From contig NZ_JAPMOU010000010.1 in NCBI RefSeq assembly GCF_028858535.1, forward strand, positions 62,001 through 126,000: a DNA stretch of 64,000 nucleotides, in the 5' to 3' direction. The notes below the pieces were generated by a model, which did no database searches, had not been told where the DNA came from, and worked only from the letters and a program-made list of their open reading frames with translations. Of the stretch, positions 33,187-43,248 are shown piece after piece (the stretch's first letter is position 1; each line of letters begins with the position of its first letter). This stretch comes from Spartinivicinus poritis. Lineage in GTDB: Bacteria; Pseudomonadota; Gammaproteobacteria; Pseudomonadales; Zooshikellaceae. Made by a program: the position numbers and the translations under genes.

Positions 33187-34248
33187 TTAAGCGTTACCTT
33201 TAACCTTCAATTTCAGCTCAGCAGCAAAGTCTAGCATACGCCTTAATGGAATCATGGCCTTTTCAGCTAAAGCCGAATCTACTTCAATGGTATTAGTACC
33301 TTGCTCAAGTGCTGTCGCCAAATTTTCTAATTGATTCATTGCCATCCATGGGCAATGAGCACAACTACGACATGTTGCGCCCGAACCAGCCGTCGGTGCT
33401 TCAATAAACTCTTTATGAGGCGTCAACTGACGCATTTTGTAAAAAATGCCACGATCAGTTGCCACAATAAAAACAGGATTTGAGAGGCTTTGAGAGGCTT
33501 TGATTAGCTGACTGGTTGAGCCAACAACATCAGCCATCTCAACTACACTGGCTGGCGACTCTGGGTGAACCAAAACAGCCGCATCAGGATACAACTGTTT
33601 TAAGTCTACAATACCTTTCGCTTTAAATTCTTCATGAACAATACAGGCACTATCCCACATCAACATATCGGCACCTGTTTGTTTCTGAATATAACCACCA
33701 AGATGTTTATCAGGCGCCCAAATGAGCTTTTCATCTTCATCAATTAAATGCTCAACGATTTCCAAGGCAATACTTGAGGTCACCACCCAATCTGCTCGCG
33801 CTTTCACTGCTGCTGATGTATTTGCATAAACCACTACTTTACGGTCAGGGTATTGATCACAAAAAGCAGAAAACGCATCAATCGGACAGCCAATATCCAG
33901 TGAACAGGTTGCTTCTAGAGTAGGCATTATCACCCGTTTTTCTGGGGTAAGAATTTTTGCTGTTTCCCCCATAAAACGCACCCCAGCAACAACCAGCGTC
34001 GACGCTGAGTGCTGATTACCAAAACGAGCCATTTCCAGAGAGTCAGCTACACAGCCACCCGTTTCTTCTGCCAAAGCCTGAATAACCTCATCAGTGTAAT
34101 AATGAGCCACCAGTACAGCATCTTGTTGCTTAAGTAGTTGTTTTATTTTGCTTATATAATGGCTTTTTTCTGCATCACTCAACTCTGCCTGACTTGCTTC
34201 GTTAGCTAAGTGTTGCTGGACTAATTCACGGCTATTTATCACAGTCAT
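33187..34248 (-). CDS. nadA: Quinolinate synthase A
   Basis: 353 residues, the NadA size. [23 protein letters not shown] contains the first cluster cysteine region (split, about 44-66). [15 protein letters not shown] (about 109-123) and [18 protein letters not shown] (about 290-307) provide the other Fe-S ligands. [19 protein letters not shown] is a family hallmark. NadA condenses iminoaspartate with dihydroxyacetone phosphate to make quinolinate for NAD. It contains a [4Fe-4S] cluster. It lies 122 bp downstream of tRNA-Lys, same strand. Confidence 0.97.
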   Translation of the reverse strand: MTVINSRELVQQHLANEASQAELSDAEKSHYISKIKQLLKQQDAVLVAHYYTDEVIQALAEETGGCVADSLEMARFGNQHSASTLVVAGVRFMGETAKILTPEKRVIMPTLEATCSLDIGCPIDAFSAFCDQYPDRKVVVYANTSAAVKARADWVVTSSIALEIVEHLIDEDEKLIWAPDKHLGGYIQKQTGADMLMWDSACIVHEEFKAKGIVDLKQLYPDAAVLVHPESPASVVEMADVVGSTSQLIKASQSLSNPVFIVATDRGIFYKMRQLTPHKEFIEAPTAGSGATCRSCAHCPWMAMNQLENLATALEQGTNTIEVDSALAEKAMIPLRRMLDFAAELKLKVKGNA

Positions 34249-34370
34249 CTCAGTTTACTAATGATCGATCTCGTGGAGCAATTTTACCACATGCGCAATT
34301 TAGCGAGAATCTTTGTTGAAAGAAAGGAGCTTACTGTAAGAAAAGAAGAGAATAATAAATGAGATTTAAA

Positions 34371-34446
34371 TGGTGGGTCGTGCTGGACTCGAACCAGCGA
34401 CCAATTGGTTAAAAGCCAACTGCTCTACCAACTGAGCTAACGACCC
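34371..34446 (-). tRNA. tRNA-Lys (TTT)
   Basis: 76 nt including CCA. GGGTCGT acceptor, TAGCTCAGTTGGTAGAGC D-arm, anticodon TTT in the loop CTTTTAA, and GGTTCGAGTCC T-arm are all present. It lies between queC and nadA as in Pseudomonas. Confidence 0.96.
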
Positions 34447-34460
34447 TTTGAAGGCTGGGT

Positions 34461-34488
34461 ATGATACAGAACTGAGCTGCTACATCAA
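34461..34488 (-). promoter_or_regulatory. Promoter of tRNA-Lys
   Basis: Minus strand: TTGATG (34483-34488), 16-bp spacer, TATCAT (34461-34466). It is placed 14 bp before the mature tRNA 5' end. Confidence 0.6.
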
Positions 34489-34528
34489 GTTTTTTTAGCA
34501 ATTAATAACAACTCAGTTAGTTTAATAG

Positions 34529-35242
34529 CTATTGATAAACGGTAGCATCATCCAGGCCAGCATCTGCAAAGCCTTTGGTCCGTAGACGGCAGCTATCACA
34601 AACACCACAAGCTTGACCGTTAGAGTCCGCCTGATAGCAGGAAACTGTCATTCGATAATCAACGCCTAGCTCTGAGCCATGACGAACGATGTCAGCCTTG
34701 GTCATATCCTTCAGCGGGGTTTGAATTGTAAATGACTGCCCTTCTACGCCTACTTTAGTGGCTAAGTTTGCAAGCTTTTCAAATGCTTCTATAAACTCAG
34801 GGCGACAATCAGGATAACCGGAATAGTCGATGGCATTCACCCCAATAAAGATGTCATAAGCACCAACTATTTCAGCCCACCCTAATGCTAAGGATAAAAA
34901 CACCGTATTTCGTGCTGGCACATAGGTGACAGGAATTCCTTCTGATAATTCTTCAGGCACATCAATAGATGTATCAGTGAGTGCAGAACCACCTAGCTCA
35001 CCAAAATTTAATGTCATTATGCGGTGTTCTTCAGCACCCAAGGCACTTGCTATTCGCTTGGCTGCTAGTAGTTCAGCCTGATGACGCTGTCCATAATCAA
35101 AGCTCATAGCATAACAGGCATAACCTTGTGCTTTTGCCATCGCCAATACTGTGGTTGAATCTAAACCACCTGACAATAAAACAACTGCTTTTTTAGGCTG
35201 TGTAGAGCTTTTAACGGATTCTGTTTGTTTTGACTGTTCCAT
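34529..35242 (-). CDS. queC: 7-cyano-7-deazaguanine synthase
   Basis: 237 residues from the ATG at 35242; an in-frame TTG 16 codons upstream is a poorer start. The PP-loop [17 protein letters not shown] (about 17-33) binds ATP. The zinc site is in [21 protein letters not shown], near residues 203-223. QueC converts CDG to preQ0 in the queuosine pathway. Its partner queE lies upstream on the same strand with a 227-bp spacer that holds a short family A repeat, an unusually loose pairing. Confidence 0.96.
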   Translation of the reverse strand: MEQSKQTESVKSSTQPKKAVVLLSGGLDSTTVLAMAKAQGYACYAMSFDYGQRHQAELLAAKRIASALGAEEHRIMTLNFGELGGSALTDTSIDVPEELSEGIPVTYVPARNTVFLSLALGWAEIVGAYDIFIGVNAIDYSGYPDCRPEFIEAFEKLANLATKVGVEGQSFTIQTPLKDMTKADIVRHGSELGVDYRMTVSCYQADSNGQACGVCDSCRLRTKGFADAGLDDATVYQ

Positions 35243-35309
35243 ATTATTACCGGGTAAAACCTTAATCAAAAATCCTGGCTGATTAATCAAATATGTTCTT
35301 TTCCCAAAA

Positions 35310-35361
35310 GAGGCTGCCGCACTTAACTACATTTTTCTTCAATACTTTTTACGACACCCTC
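35310..35361. repeat. MITE-like family A, minimal 52-bp copy
   Basis: Left end GAGGCTGCCGCA and right end TTTTTACGACACCCTC, whose reverse complement is GAGGGTGTCGTAAAAA. These match family A termini, with almost no interior. It sits between queE and queC. Confidence 0.6.
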
Positions 35362-35469
35362 AAGACAGAGAAAGAATAACTTACATAGCGATGCAGAAAA
35401 AAGGCTTATATCACTAGGAGATTAAAAAAACAAAAAACGAAGTAAAGCTCCTTGGCCATACAGAGCTAT

Positions 35470-36120
35470 TTAGTGGCCAGGCTCATCATTCCAAAGATAT
35501 TTATGTAGCTGAATTTGCATTCGGACTGGCAGGTTATCCGCCAAAATCCACTCTGCCAGTTCAGTTGGATTTAACTCGCCATAAACAGGGGAAAATAACA
35601 CCTCAGATACTTTAGCTGACAAATCATACTCTGCCAGTTTAAACGCTGCCCACTCAAAATCAGTTCGATTGGCAACCACAAACTTCACTTGGTCATGGGG
35701 GAGCAGCCACTGAATATTGCCATACCGATTACGATGCACTTCACCAGAACTGGGTGCTTTCAAATCCATTACTTTAACAATCCGTGGGTCAACCGGGGAA
35801 ACATCAAGCGCACCACTAGTTTCCAGCGAAACTTCGTAGCCCTGCTCTGCCAGCTCTGCCAACAAATTAATGCAATTTCGTTGCGCCAATGGCTCCCCCC
35901 CCGTTACTGTCACATAACGAGGATTGTACTTTGCCACTTCTGCCAGGACACTAGCCACTGTCACTACTTCACCACCATTAAAGGCATAGGCAGTATCACA
36001 ATAGCCACAGCGTAAAGGACAACCAGTCAACCTAACAAATACTGTTGGTAAACCAATGGTTTTGGTCTCACCTTGAAGTGAATAAAAAATTTCAGAAATG
36101 CGTACCTTGAGCTCGCTCAT
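35470..36120 (-). CDS. queE: 7-carboxy-7-deazaguanine synthase
   Basis: 216 residues. The radical-SAM cluster motif is LTGCPLRCGYCDTAYAF (about 32-48), with Cx3Cx2C spacing. YVTVTGGEPLAQ (about 69-80) binds SAM and SLETSGALD lies at about 99-107. QueE rearranges carboxy-tetrahydropterin to CDG, the step before QueC. It is upstream of queC and downstream of cpoB on the same strand. Confidence 0.96.
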   Translation of the reverse strand: MSELKVRISEIFYSLQGETKTIGLPTVFVRLTGCPLRCGYCDTAYAFNGGEVVTVASVLAEVAKYNPRYVTVTGGEPLAQRNCINLLAELAEQGYEVSLETSGALDVSPVDPRIVKVMDLKAPSSGEVHRNRYGNIQWLLPHDQVKFVVANRTDFEWAAFKLAEYDLSAKVSEVLFSPVYGELNPTELAEWILADNLPVRMQIQLHKYLWNDEPGH

Positions 36121-36452
36121 ACTGCCAGCTATTTGACCTCACTCACTAGACCAAGTATGTGCAGGAAACCCTCAAAATACCTGACTAGCCAACTCTGGAT
36201 TGACAAAGCGGCCAATCATAACTGATAGCAGTATTGCCCAGCAAGCAAAAACAGTCGTTTCAGTTTGTATTGTAAGTGAAAGCAGTTAAGTCATCACTCT
36301 CACGCTATAGAAGGCAACCGTAAAAGAGGTATGGAGAATAAATATGAAGAGCGCCGATAACAGCATCAAGTGCGTAGCAAAGAGACTAAACACTGGGTCA
36401 TTAATTAGCAGCTTTACCAACTAACAACCCTGCATTAAGAAAATTAAGAATA
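36121..36452. other. cpoB-queE gap with shared repeat segment
   Basis: About 332 bp. It contains GGAGAATAAATATGAAG at 36333-36349, identical to 18535-18551, with similar flanks. On the plus strand the repeat supplies a ribosome-binding-like GGAG and an ATG (36344) opening a 26-codon frame ending at 36424, MKSADNSIKCVAKRLN and onward. I do not call this a gene. No clear terminator for cpoB is visible. Confidence 0.45.
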
Positions 36453-37235
36453 TTAGCGAATAGTCTGCAACAGAGCGCTAGATAACCTGGCAGCTGATGA
36501 GTTGGGGTAATCTTTAGTCACTCGATTTAGCATTGACTTTGCCTGATCAGTTTGGCCTTGTTGATACAGCACCCGACCTAACTTATAGATGGCATCAGGT
36601 ACTTTGCGGCTGGAAGGAAACTGGTTAATTACTTGCTCAAACTCAGCCTTAGCTTGATCTAGAGACTGACTGGTAAAATAAATCTCACCTAACCAATAGT
36701 GAGCATTTGCCGCATACTTTCCCTTGGGAAATTGCTTTAATAAAGCTGTAAAAGCAACTTTTGCTTTATCATACTGCTTTTGTCGTACTAAGTTAAAAGC
36801 GTCTTTATAAGCTTGTTTTTCAACATTTGGTTGACCACTCGACTGGCTTGAAGCACTACTGGAAGGGTTTTGAGTGAGATCAGGATTTGCTGTTGGTAAT
36901 CCAGCTGCCGAAGTAGCACCACCACCTGATAGCTGCGAAATACGGCGATCAAGGTCCAGGTAACGATCCTTCTGCTCTCGGCGCATTCGTTCGATGGTGT
37001 AGTTTTGTTCTTCCACTAAACCACGTAGTGTTTGCACTTCCTGCTGTAAAGACTCTAACTGAAATAACAGTCCAGCTGTAGTATTTTGGCTGGCACCACG
37101 TTGACTACCTTGCTGCTTACCAAGAGGCGTTGAGCTAACCACTGGCACCTCAGCATATGTAATAGAGGAAACACCACATACTAACGCGACTCCAAGCAAA
37201 CAAGCTTTTGTGGTTAAGCGATTTACTTTTGCCAT
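36453..37235 (-). CDS. cpoB: Cell division coordinator CpoB (YbgF)
   Basis: 260 residues from the ATG at 37235. The signal peptide covers about 1-29 (ending SSITYAEVP). A coiled coil follows (about 55-100, LESLQQEVQTLRGLVEEQN and RMRREQKDRYLDLDRRISQL). A serine-rich linker (about 105-135) leads to TPR repeats (about 140-255). CpoB coordinates peptidoglycan synthesis with outer-membrane constriction through Tol-Pal. It is separated from pal by 287 bp and a strong hairpin, so it may be expressed separately from the tol genes. Confidence 0.93.
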   Translation of the reverse strand: MAKVNRLTTKACLLGVALVCGVSSITYAEVPVVSSTPLGKQQGSQRGASQNTTAGLLFQLESLQQEVQTLRGLVEEQNYTIERMRREQKDRYLDLDRRISQLSGGGATSAAGLPTANPDLTQNPSSSASSQSSGQPNVEKQAYKDAFNLVRQKQYDKAKVAFTALLKQFPKGKYAANAHYWLGEIYFTSQSLDQAKAEFEQVINQFPSSRKVPDAIYKLGRVLYQQGQTDQAKSMLNRVTKDYPNSSAARLSSALLQTIR

Positions 37236-37322
37236 AACGATCACTATCCCCTCAACCCACTGAACTTATATTTAAGTATAAGAGAGTCTTAACTGGTACC
37301 TCAAAAAGACTCACTTAAAATC

Positions 37323-37354
37323 AAAAATACAGGATTAAAAACTCCTGTATTTTT
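37323..37354. terminator. Terminator between pal and cpoB
   Basis: AAAAATACAGGA / TCCTGTATTTTT, a perfect 12-bp stem with an 8-nt loop and T-tracts on both strands. For leftward transcription it lies about 170 bp after pal and about 90 bp before cpoB. A further inverted repeat TAGTGTAG/CTACACTA is at 37433-37459. Confidence 0.82.
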
Positions 37355-37522
37355 TATCGGCAACCAATTTTTAGGATCACTTAAATAATAACTTGAAACT
37401 TTCTGACCCAGAGTCCGCTGACAAGAAACAAATAGTGTAGACTTTACAGGCCTACACTACATTATTGCAAAAAGTCAGCTGGATAAATTGGGGATAAAAT
37501 ACAAGTTAATTATAAGGTACCC

Positions 37523-38032
37523 TTAGTTGGTAATAATAATTGCACGACGGTTTTGCGACCATGAAGCTTCGTCATGACCAAAAGCAACTGGTTGTTCTTC
37601 ACCATAGCTAGTTGCTTCTATTTGTGAAGGTGCAACACCCTTAATAACCAGGTACTTTTTAATTGCATTCGCCCGACGCTCACCCAACGCTAAATTATAT
37701 TCGCGAGTACCACGCTCATCTGTATGACCTTGAATAGTAATTGACTTATTACTATTAGCAACTAATGCACTCGCATGTGCATCAAGTGCCGCATAGTCAT
37801 CCGGGCTAATTTTGGAATCATCAAACTCAAAAAGGAAGATTTTCTTATCCAATAATGCAGCTGAAGATGAATCTACTCCACCATCAATGCTGTCAGTCGT
37901 AATGCTTGCGGTAGAGTCATCTTCCACTGTATCAGTAGTACCTGTACCCTTACCACCGGTAGAGCTACAAGCTGCTAGCCACACGACAGAAGAAGCAAGC
38001 AGAACAACCTTACCAAGTTTAACCAATTGCAT
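37523..38032 (-). CDS. pal: Peptidoglycan-associated lipoprotein Pal
   Basis: 169 residues from the ATG at 38032, with AGGAG 7 bases upstream; a TTG two codons earlier is less likely. Lipoprotein signal VVWLAAC puts the lipidated cysteine at about residue 22. The C-terminal OmpA-like domain (about 65-168) has FEFDDSKISPDDYAALDAHA and IQGHTDERGTREYNLALGERRA (split), with the peptidoglycan-binding Asp and Arg. Pal anchors the outer membrane to peptidoglycan and pairs with TolB. It is 68 bp downstream of tolB. Confidence 0.97.
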   Translation of the reverse strand: MQLVKLGKVVLLASSVVWLAACSSTGGKGTGTTDTVEDDSTASITTDSIDGGVDSSSAALLDKKIFLFEFDDSKISPDDYAALDAHASALVANSNKSITIQGHTDERGTREYNLALGERRANAIKKYLVIKGVAPSQIEATSYGEEQPVAFGHDEASWSQNRRAIIITN

Positions 38033-38099
38033 ATCCAACTCCTGTTTTATATCTTTTATTGGCGACGTAAAATATCAGAAATTACCAGCACTTTCACGC

Positions 38100-39392
38100 T
38101 TATTTATTAATGGGCGACCAGGCTGGCTCTCTTACATCTCCCTCGGATGATGGCAGGGTTAACTTCACAGCGCCATCCGCAGAAACCGCAGCCAATACTC
38201 CTCGACCTCGTTGCTGGGTGGCATAAATTAACATAGAGCCATTAGGTGCAACACTTGGTGACTCATCGAGTGGTGTTGAGGTTAATAATCGTAACCGCCC
38301 AGAATCCAGCTCCAAAACGGCAATATTAAATTGGGCAATACCTTCGCCTTTATGAACCATGGCAATCGATTTTCCATCAGGGAAAACCCTGGCTCTGGCA
38401 TTGTACTTACCTTCAAAAGTTAATCGCTTAACTTTGCCTGTCTGCACATTGGCCTGGTATATTTGTGGCGCACCACCACGGTTAGAGGTAAACACCAGGT
38501 GTTGTCCATCAGGCATCCAGCTGGGTTCAGTATCAATTGCAAAGTGTCGTGTTATCTGCCGTAACTGACGAGTGGCAACATCCATAATATAAATATCAGG
38601 GTTTCCACCTTTCGACAGCACCATCGCTAACTTACGACCATCTGGTGACCAGGCTGGAGCACTATTTAATCCTTTAAACGCTGTCATTCGTAGGCGTTTA
38701 CCTTGATAAATATCCTGAATATAAATACCAGGCCGGCCTTTACTGAAATTAACATATGCCACCTTTTTTGCATCAGGTGACCAGGATGGTGAAAGAATAG
38801 GCTCTGAAGAATTTAGTATGGTTTTGGCACCAAACCCATCGGAGTCAGCATAGTTCAACTTATATCTAATCTTATTGGCGGCTGCTCGGGTAGAAGTGAC
38901 ATAGAGAATTTTGGTATCAAATGCACCAGGTTTACCTGTTAGCTTCTCATAAATATCATCACTAATATTGTGGGCAACTTTTCTATGATTAGAGCTAGCA
39001 TAGCTGTGTTCTAACAACTGTTGTTGTTTAATCACATCATATAAAACAAAGGTTGCCTTATAGCGGTTACCTTCTTTTTTAACATTACCAATAACCAGAT
39101 AATCGACACCTGACTTACGCCAGTCGCTGTACACCACATCTTCTTTGGTTTGTGGCAAGCTCAACATATTGCCAGGGGCAAAGGGCTCAAATAAGCCACT
39201 TCGTTTTAAATCAGCACCAATTATTTCAGCCACATCATGAGGAGGGGTATCTCCTCCAAAAGGCACCACCGCAATAGGTACTGCACTATCATTGCCCTTA
39301 GTGATTTCAATGGTTAAGCCGGCCCAGGCAGATTGGGCCATAAATACTAATAACAGTGCTGTAAAAACAGCTTTTATATGTCGTCCTATCAC
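38100..39392 (-). CDS. tolB: Tol-Pal system protein TolB
   Basis: 430 residues with a signal peptide (about 1-24, [14 protein letters not shown]). The N-terminal domain (about 25-160) is followed by a six-bladed beta-propeller with repeated motifs such as [47 protein letters not shown] and [13 protein letters not shown]. It is periplasmic and binds Pal and TolA. The start is a GTG overlapping the tolA stop codon by 4 bp (GTGA), suggesting translational coupling. Confidence 0.96.
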   Translation of the reverse strand: MIGRHIKAVFTALLLVFMAQSAWAGLTIEITKGNDSAVPIAVVPFGGDTPPHDVAEIIGADLKRSGLFEPFAPGNMLSLPQTKEDVVYSDWRKSGVDYLVIGNVKKEGNRYKATFVLYDVIKQQQLLEHSYASSNHRKVAHNISDDIYEKLTGKPGAFDTKILYVTSTRAAANKIRYKLNYADSDGFGAKTILNSSEPILSPSWSPDAKKVAYVNFSKGRPGIYIQDIYQGKRLRMTAFKGLNSAPAWSPDGRKLAMVLSKGGNPDIYIMDVATRQLRQITRHFAIDTEPSWMPDGQHLVFTSNRGGAPQIYQANVQTGKVKRLTFEGKYNARARVFPDGKSIAMVHKGEGIAQFNIAVLELDSGRLRLLTSTPLDESPSVAPNGSMLIYATQQRGRGVLAAVSADGAVKLTLPSSEGDVREPAWSPINK

Positions 39393-40321
39393 CCTGCTAA
39401 ATCCTCCGGTCTAAAAACAAATCTCATACTACGAAAGTCTCTTTCAAAGGTTACAGAATTTATCTGTCGCACTTCAGGAAAACGCTCTGCTTTCTCTACT
39501 GCACGAACAGCTGCACGATCAAAGGCGCTATCACCACTGGACTGAGTTACTGTGACATTAATCACCTCACCTGTTGGCACCATCTGAATTTGCAGAACAA
39601 CCTGCATTCCTCTTCTAGCGGTAGGTGGGCGACTCCAGTAGTTTTGTACTGTTTGAGTTATCACTCCAACAATTGCTGAAACTTTCTCAGCTTGAGTTGC
39701 AGCAATACGGGCATTTTCTTCTGCCTCCTCTTCCTCAGCTAACAGCGCCGCAAGTTCTGCTTCTTGGGCTTTTTTAGCTGCTTCTCGCTGTTTACGGAGT
39801 TTTTCTTCACGCTCCCGCTTTAACTTAGCTTCCCGTTCACGGCGTACTTTTTCTGCACGCTGTTTTTTTAACTTCTCTTGTCTTAGTTTTTCTTTACGGG
39901 CTTGCTCTTCTTTTTGCTTTTTCAGTTTTTCCTGTTTTAATTTAGCTTCACGTACTTTGCGAGCCTGCTCTTCCTTTTGCTTTTTCAGCTTAGCTTGCTG
40001 TGCTTTGCGTGCTTTTTCTTGCTGAATACGCTTTTGCTTTTCTGCTTCCGCTTTTCTTTTGGCTGCTTCTTTTGCTTTTTGTTCAGCCAGTTTGTCTTTA
40101 TCTGGTTGTGAACGTGGCTTTTGTGCAGGTGGCTTTTTAGCTACGGCAGGTTTATTAGTAGCCGGTTTTAAGGCAATCAGTTTTGCCTTAACGTGATCAG
40201 GGGTCGCTTTAACAGGAAACTGATGTTCCTTCTGCCAAATATTGGCCACTGCCAATATAGCAGTGATATGTAGGACTATTGCTATCGTAGCAGGTAAGGT
40301 ATAACCGTTAGGCAATCTCAC
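39389..40321 (-). CDS. tolA: Cell envelope integrity protein TolA
   Basis: 310 residues. One N-terminal membrane anchor (about 8-28, [19 protein letters not shown]) is followed by a long highly charged helical domain II (about 45-210) built from repeats like [10 protein letters not shown] and [10 protein letters not shown]. It has far more Lys/Arg/Glu and less Ala than E. coli TolA. The C-terminal domain III (about 215-310, [16 protein letters not shown] and [22 protein letters not shown]) contacts TolB, Pal or colicins. The start is GTG at 40321. It links TolQR in the inner membrane to Pal. Confidence 0.95.
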   Translation of the reverse strand: MRLPNGYTLPATIAIVLHITAILAVANIWQKEHQFPVKATPDHVKAKLIALKPATNKPAVAKKPPAQKPRSQPDKDKLAEQKAKEAAKRKAEAEKQKRIQQEKARKAQQAKLKKQKEEQARKVREAKLKQEKLKKQKEEQARKEKLRQEKLKKQRAEKVRREREAKLKREREEKLRKQREAAKKAQEAELAALLAEEEEAEENARIAATQAEKVSAIVGVITQTVQNYWSRPPTARRGMQVVLQIQMVPTGEVINVTVTQSSGDSAFDRAAVRAVEKAERFPEVRQINSVTFERDFRSMRFVFRPEDLAG

Positions 40322-40336
40322 AACAATAACTTCTTA

Positions 40337-40771
40337 TTAACCTGTTTGTTCCTGTGGATCGGTAATCAAGCCAACATTGGGTACACCGGCTGCTTGCAAG
40401 GCAGCCATTGCCTGAACAACTGTGCCATAGTCAACCTGTTGATCCCCCTTGATTAACACTAAGCGGTTAGGTTTAACCTTCATTATTTTAGAAACCTGCT
40501 CCTGTATTTTTTCTAGGGGAACAGCTTGCTCTTGATCCTTACCAATATTGATGTAATACGTGCCATCAGGTTTTACTGAAACAATAATGGCCTCTTCATC
40601 CTCTTTAACATCAAGTGGCTTTGCATCAGTATTTGGTAAATCAACATTAACCCCTTGGGTTAACATCGGAGCGGCTACCATAAACACAATCAACAGCACC
40701 AGCATCACATCAATGTATGGCACCACGTTGATTTCTGACATTGGCTTACGCCGAATACGTTTAGTAGCCAT
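40337..40771 (-). CDS. tolR: Tol-Pal system protein TolR
   Basis: 144 residues. A single membrane helix with the conserved proton-pathway aspartate is in VPYIDVMLVLLIVFMVAAPM (about 17-36). A periplasmic domain with the ExbD/TolR-type fold follows. It forms the TolQ5R2 proton motor. It begins 5 bp after tolQ and is followed by tolA at 15 bp. Confidence 0.96.
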   Translation of the reverse strand: MATKRIRRKPMSEINVVPYIDVMLVLLIVFMVAAPMLTQGVNVDLPNTDAKPLDVKEDEEAIIVSVKPDGTYYINIGKDQEQAVPLEKIQEQVSKIMKVKPNRLVLIKGDQQVDYGTVVQAMAALQAAGVPNVGLITDPQEQTG

Positions 40772-40776
40772 GCTGC

Positions 40777-41463
40777 TTATCCCTGCTTAACTCGTGTATG
40801 TACCTTACGGTGTAAAATACTGGAAAACTCATCAGAAAAGGTATCGTAACTATTTAATAGTTGATCAACCTTTGCAGAGTATTTGTTGTAAGCCACCACA
40901 GCAGGAATTGCAGCCAATAGCCCCATTGCTGTTGCAACCAGTGCTTCGGAAATACCAGGAGCAACAGTAGCCAAGGTTGCCTGAGTTTGATTAGCAAGCC
41001 CTCGGAATGAATTCATAATGCCAATAACCGTACCAAACAGACCGATGTAAGGACTGATTGAACCCACCGTAGCAAGAAAGGGTAAGTTTTGCTCTAAACG
41101 TTCTTGCTCCCTCGCCAAAGCCACTCGCATTGCTCGTTGAGTCCCCTCCATCACTGCATCTGGGTCTGCATTGGAGTCTTGCCTTAGCCGGGTAAACTCT
41201 TTGAAACCCGCTCTAAATAAATGCTCCATCCCATTATCAGGATCAGGCTCACTGGTGACTTGGCGGAATAATTTACTTAAATCCATTCCCGACCAAAACC
41301 GATCTTCAAATGTAATAGCACTCCGTTTGGTATTAGATAATAAAAAACCACGTTGCAAAATCATTACCCATGACACAATGGATGCCAACAGTAATATCAG
41401 CATCACCAGCTGTACAATCCAGCTAGCGCCGGCAATTAAGGACCAAATTGACATTTCTGCCAC
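40777..41463 (-). CDS. tolQ: Tol-Pal system protein TolQ
   Basis: About 228 residues from a GTG at 41463, preceded by GAGGG at ideal spacing. The ATG at 41454 and a TTG at 41478 are alternatives. Three membrane helices lie at about 10-35, 130-155 and 165-195. PFLATVGSISPYIGLFGTVIGIMNSF (split) is the MotA/TolQ/ExbB signature. TolQ is the stator channel of the Tol motor. It lies 149 bp downstream of ybgC and starts the tightly packed tolQRAB block. Confidence 0.95.
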   Translation of the reverse strand: MAEMSIWSLIAGASWIVQLVMLILLLASIVSWVMILQRGFLLSNTKRSAITFEDRFWSGMDLSKLFRQVTSEPDPDNGMEHLFRAGFKEFTRLRQDSNADPDAVMEGTQRAMRVALAREQERLEQNLPFLATVGSISPYIGLFGTVIGIMNSFRGLANQTQATLATVAPGISEALVATAMGLLAAIPAVVAYNKYSAKVDQLLNSYDTFSDEFSSILHRKVHTRVKQG

Positions 41464-41612
41464 AATACTTACCCTCAAGCTATTTTATGTAAGGTGACAC
41501 TTATATATTAAGCTGCATTACATCCTGGGTAATACAACATAAAAGGTGACACAGCCTCAGCAGGCGAAAGGCCGATCATACCACCTCTCTTTTCCCGTTT
41601 TCGTGAAATTAC

Positions 41613-42017
41613 CTAGAGTAATTGTATTTTTTGTTGCAAACTGGTTGGAATCATTGTTGGCCTCATATTAATAGACGACACACAAGCCACTTTTACTTCA
41701 GCCTCGCAACATAAAACATTTGTCCGACAATTAACCACTTGTTGTATAAAAATAATAGCTACTTTTGTCAATTTCTTAACTATTGCTGTCACTTTTAATT
41801 CATCATCCAGCCTGGCTGGACTACGATAGTTAATTGATGAACTATGGACAACAAACATCACATTTTGTTCGAGAAGCGAATGCTGTTCAATCCCTAGACT
41901 ACGTAATAAATCCGTTCTTGACCGCTCCATATACTTCAAATAGTTTACATAGTAAACAATCCCACCCGCATCGGTGTCTTCAAAATATACGCGGCAGCGA
42001 ATCTCAAAGTTATCCAC
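41613..42017 (-). CDS. ybgC: Tol-Pal-associated acyl-CoA thioesterase YbgC
   Basis: 134 residues, single hot-dog fold. RVYFEDTDAGGIVYYVNYLKY (split, about 9-29) contains the catalytic aspartate and the family motif. MERSRTDLLRSLG follows. The enzyme hydrolyses acyl-CoA thioesters and is linked to phospholipid metabolism at the Tol complex. The start is a GTG at 42017 with GAGG upstream. It is the first gene of ybgC-tolQRAB-pal. Confidence 0.94.
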   Translation of the reverse strand: MDNFEIRCRVYFEDTDAGGIVYYVNYLKYMERSRTDLLRSLGIEQHSLLEQNVMFVVHSSSINYRSPARLDDELKVTAIVKKLTKVAIIFIQQVVNCRTNVLCCEAEVKVACVSSINMRPTMIPTSLQQKIQLL

Positions 42018-42105
42018 TCACTGTTTCCTCAAACAAAATAAAAAAACAAGCACCAAAAAGTGGTACAAAAAATTCTTAATACGCTAAAGTTGATAGAGTT
42101 TTGGG

Positions 42106-43113
42106 TCAAGACTCAGGCATAGATAAGCCAAAGTGGAGATAGGCCCGCTCAGTAACAACCCGGCCTCTGGGTGTTCGCATGATAAAGCCCTGCTGAATTA
42201 AATAGGGTTCCAATACATCTTCAATGGTATCACGCTCTTCGCTGATGGCTGCAGCCAAGCTATCGACACCCACAGGCCCCCCTGCAAATTTCTCAATCAT
42301 GGCCAACAGTAGTCGTCTATCCATCTGATCAAACCCCTGGTGATCTACATCCAGCATACTAAGTGCCTGATCAGCAACCGTTTGGGTAATAATTCCTGAA
42401 CCTTTTACCTCTGCAAAGTCTCTTACTCGCCTTAGTAGGCGGTTGGCTATTCGGGGCGTTCCTCGTGAACGTTTAGCAACCTCTACAGCCCCCTCTTCGT
42501 CTAAAGACACACCTAGTATATTTGCAGAGCGCTGCACAATCGTAGCTAAATGCTCAACTGAGTAAAATTCCAGTCGCTGAACAATACCAAAACGATCTCT
42601 CAGTGGCGAAGTTAGCAAACCAGCCCGGGTGGTTGCTCCTACTAGGGTAAAAGGCGGCAGATCCAGTTTAATGGAACGTGCTGCTGGACCCTCACCAATC
42701 ATAATATCCAACTGGTAGTCTTCCATAGCGGGATATAAAACCTCTTCTACCACGGGGCTTAAGCGGTGAATTTCATCAACAAACAGTACATCACCCGCTT
42801 CCAAATTAGTTAGCATTGCAGCCAGATCGCCGGCTTTTTCTAACACAGGTCCTGAGGTGGTTTTAATTTGCCCCCCCATTTCATAAGCCAAAATATTCGC
42901 TAATGTGGTTTTACCTAAACCAGGCGGACCAAATATCAAGGTATGATCTAAGGCTTCGCTGCGTCGCTTCGCCGCCTCAATAAAAATAGTCATTTGCTCA
43001 CGTACAGAAGCCTGACCAATATAGTCAGCCAAACGCTTTGGCCGAATCGCTCGGTCTTGGCTTTCCTCTACGGGCGTTGCAGTTGCTGCAATTAAACGAT
43101 CCGTTTCAATCAT
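42106..43113 (-). CDS. ruvB: Holliday junction DNA helicase RuvB
   Basis: 335 residues. Walker A is [18 protein letters not shown] (about 59-76), Walker [13 protein letters not shown] (about 108-119), sensor I in [20 protein letters not shown] (about 157-176) and sensor II in [17 protein letters not shown] (about 218-234). A C-terminal winged helix with [12 protein letters not shown] completes it. It forms the hexameric motor of branch migration with RuvA. It is 135 bp downstream of ruvA, looser than the usual overlap. Confidence 0.97.
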   Translation of the reverse strand: MIETDRLIAATATPVEESQDRAIRPKRLADYIGQASVREQMTIFIEAAKRRSEALDHTLIFGPPGLGKTTLANILAYEMGGQIKTTSGPVLEKAGDLAAMLTNLEAGDVLFVDEIHRLSPVVEEVLYPAMEDYQLDIMIGEGPAARSIKLDLPPFTLVGATTRAGLLTSPLRDRFGIVQRLEFYSVEHLATIVQRSANILGVSLDEEGAVEVAKRSRGTPRIANRLLRRVRDFAEVKGSGIITQTVADQALSMLDVDHQGFDQMDRRLLLAMIEKFAGGPVGVDSLAAAISEERDTIEDVLEPYLIQQGFIMRTPRGRVVTERAYLHFGLSMPES

Positions 43114-43248
43114 CGTTTATAGATCACCTGTTTTATCTAACTCACTCCCCACTAATTTGAGGACATTGCAAAAGTAATGGATACGGAATAACAGGCACTA
43201 ACCTTATTTTCTAGTACCCTTATTATTGCAACAAGCCTATGCTTTCAG

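Noticed and set aside
36344-36424. A 26-codon frame as a gene
   Set aside because: Its start lies in a dispersed repeat and there is no other support. Recorded as a finding about the repeat only.
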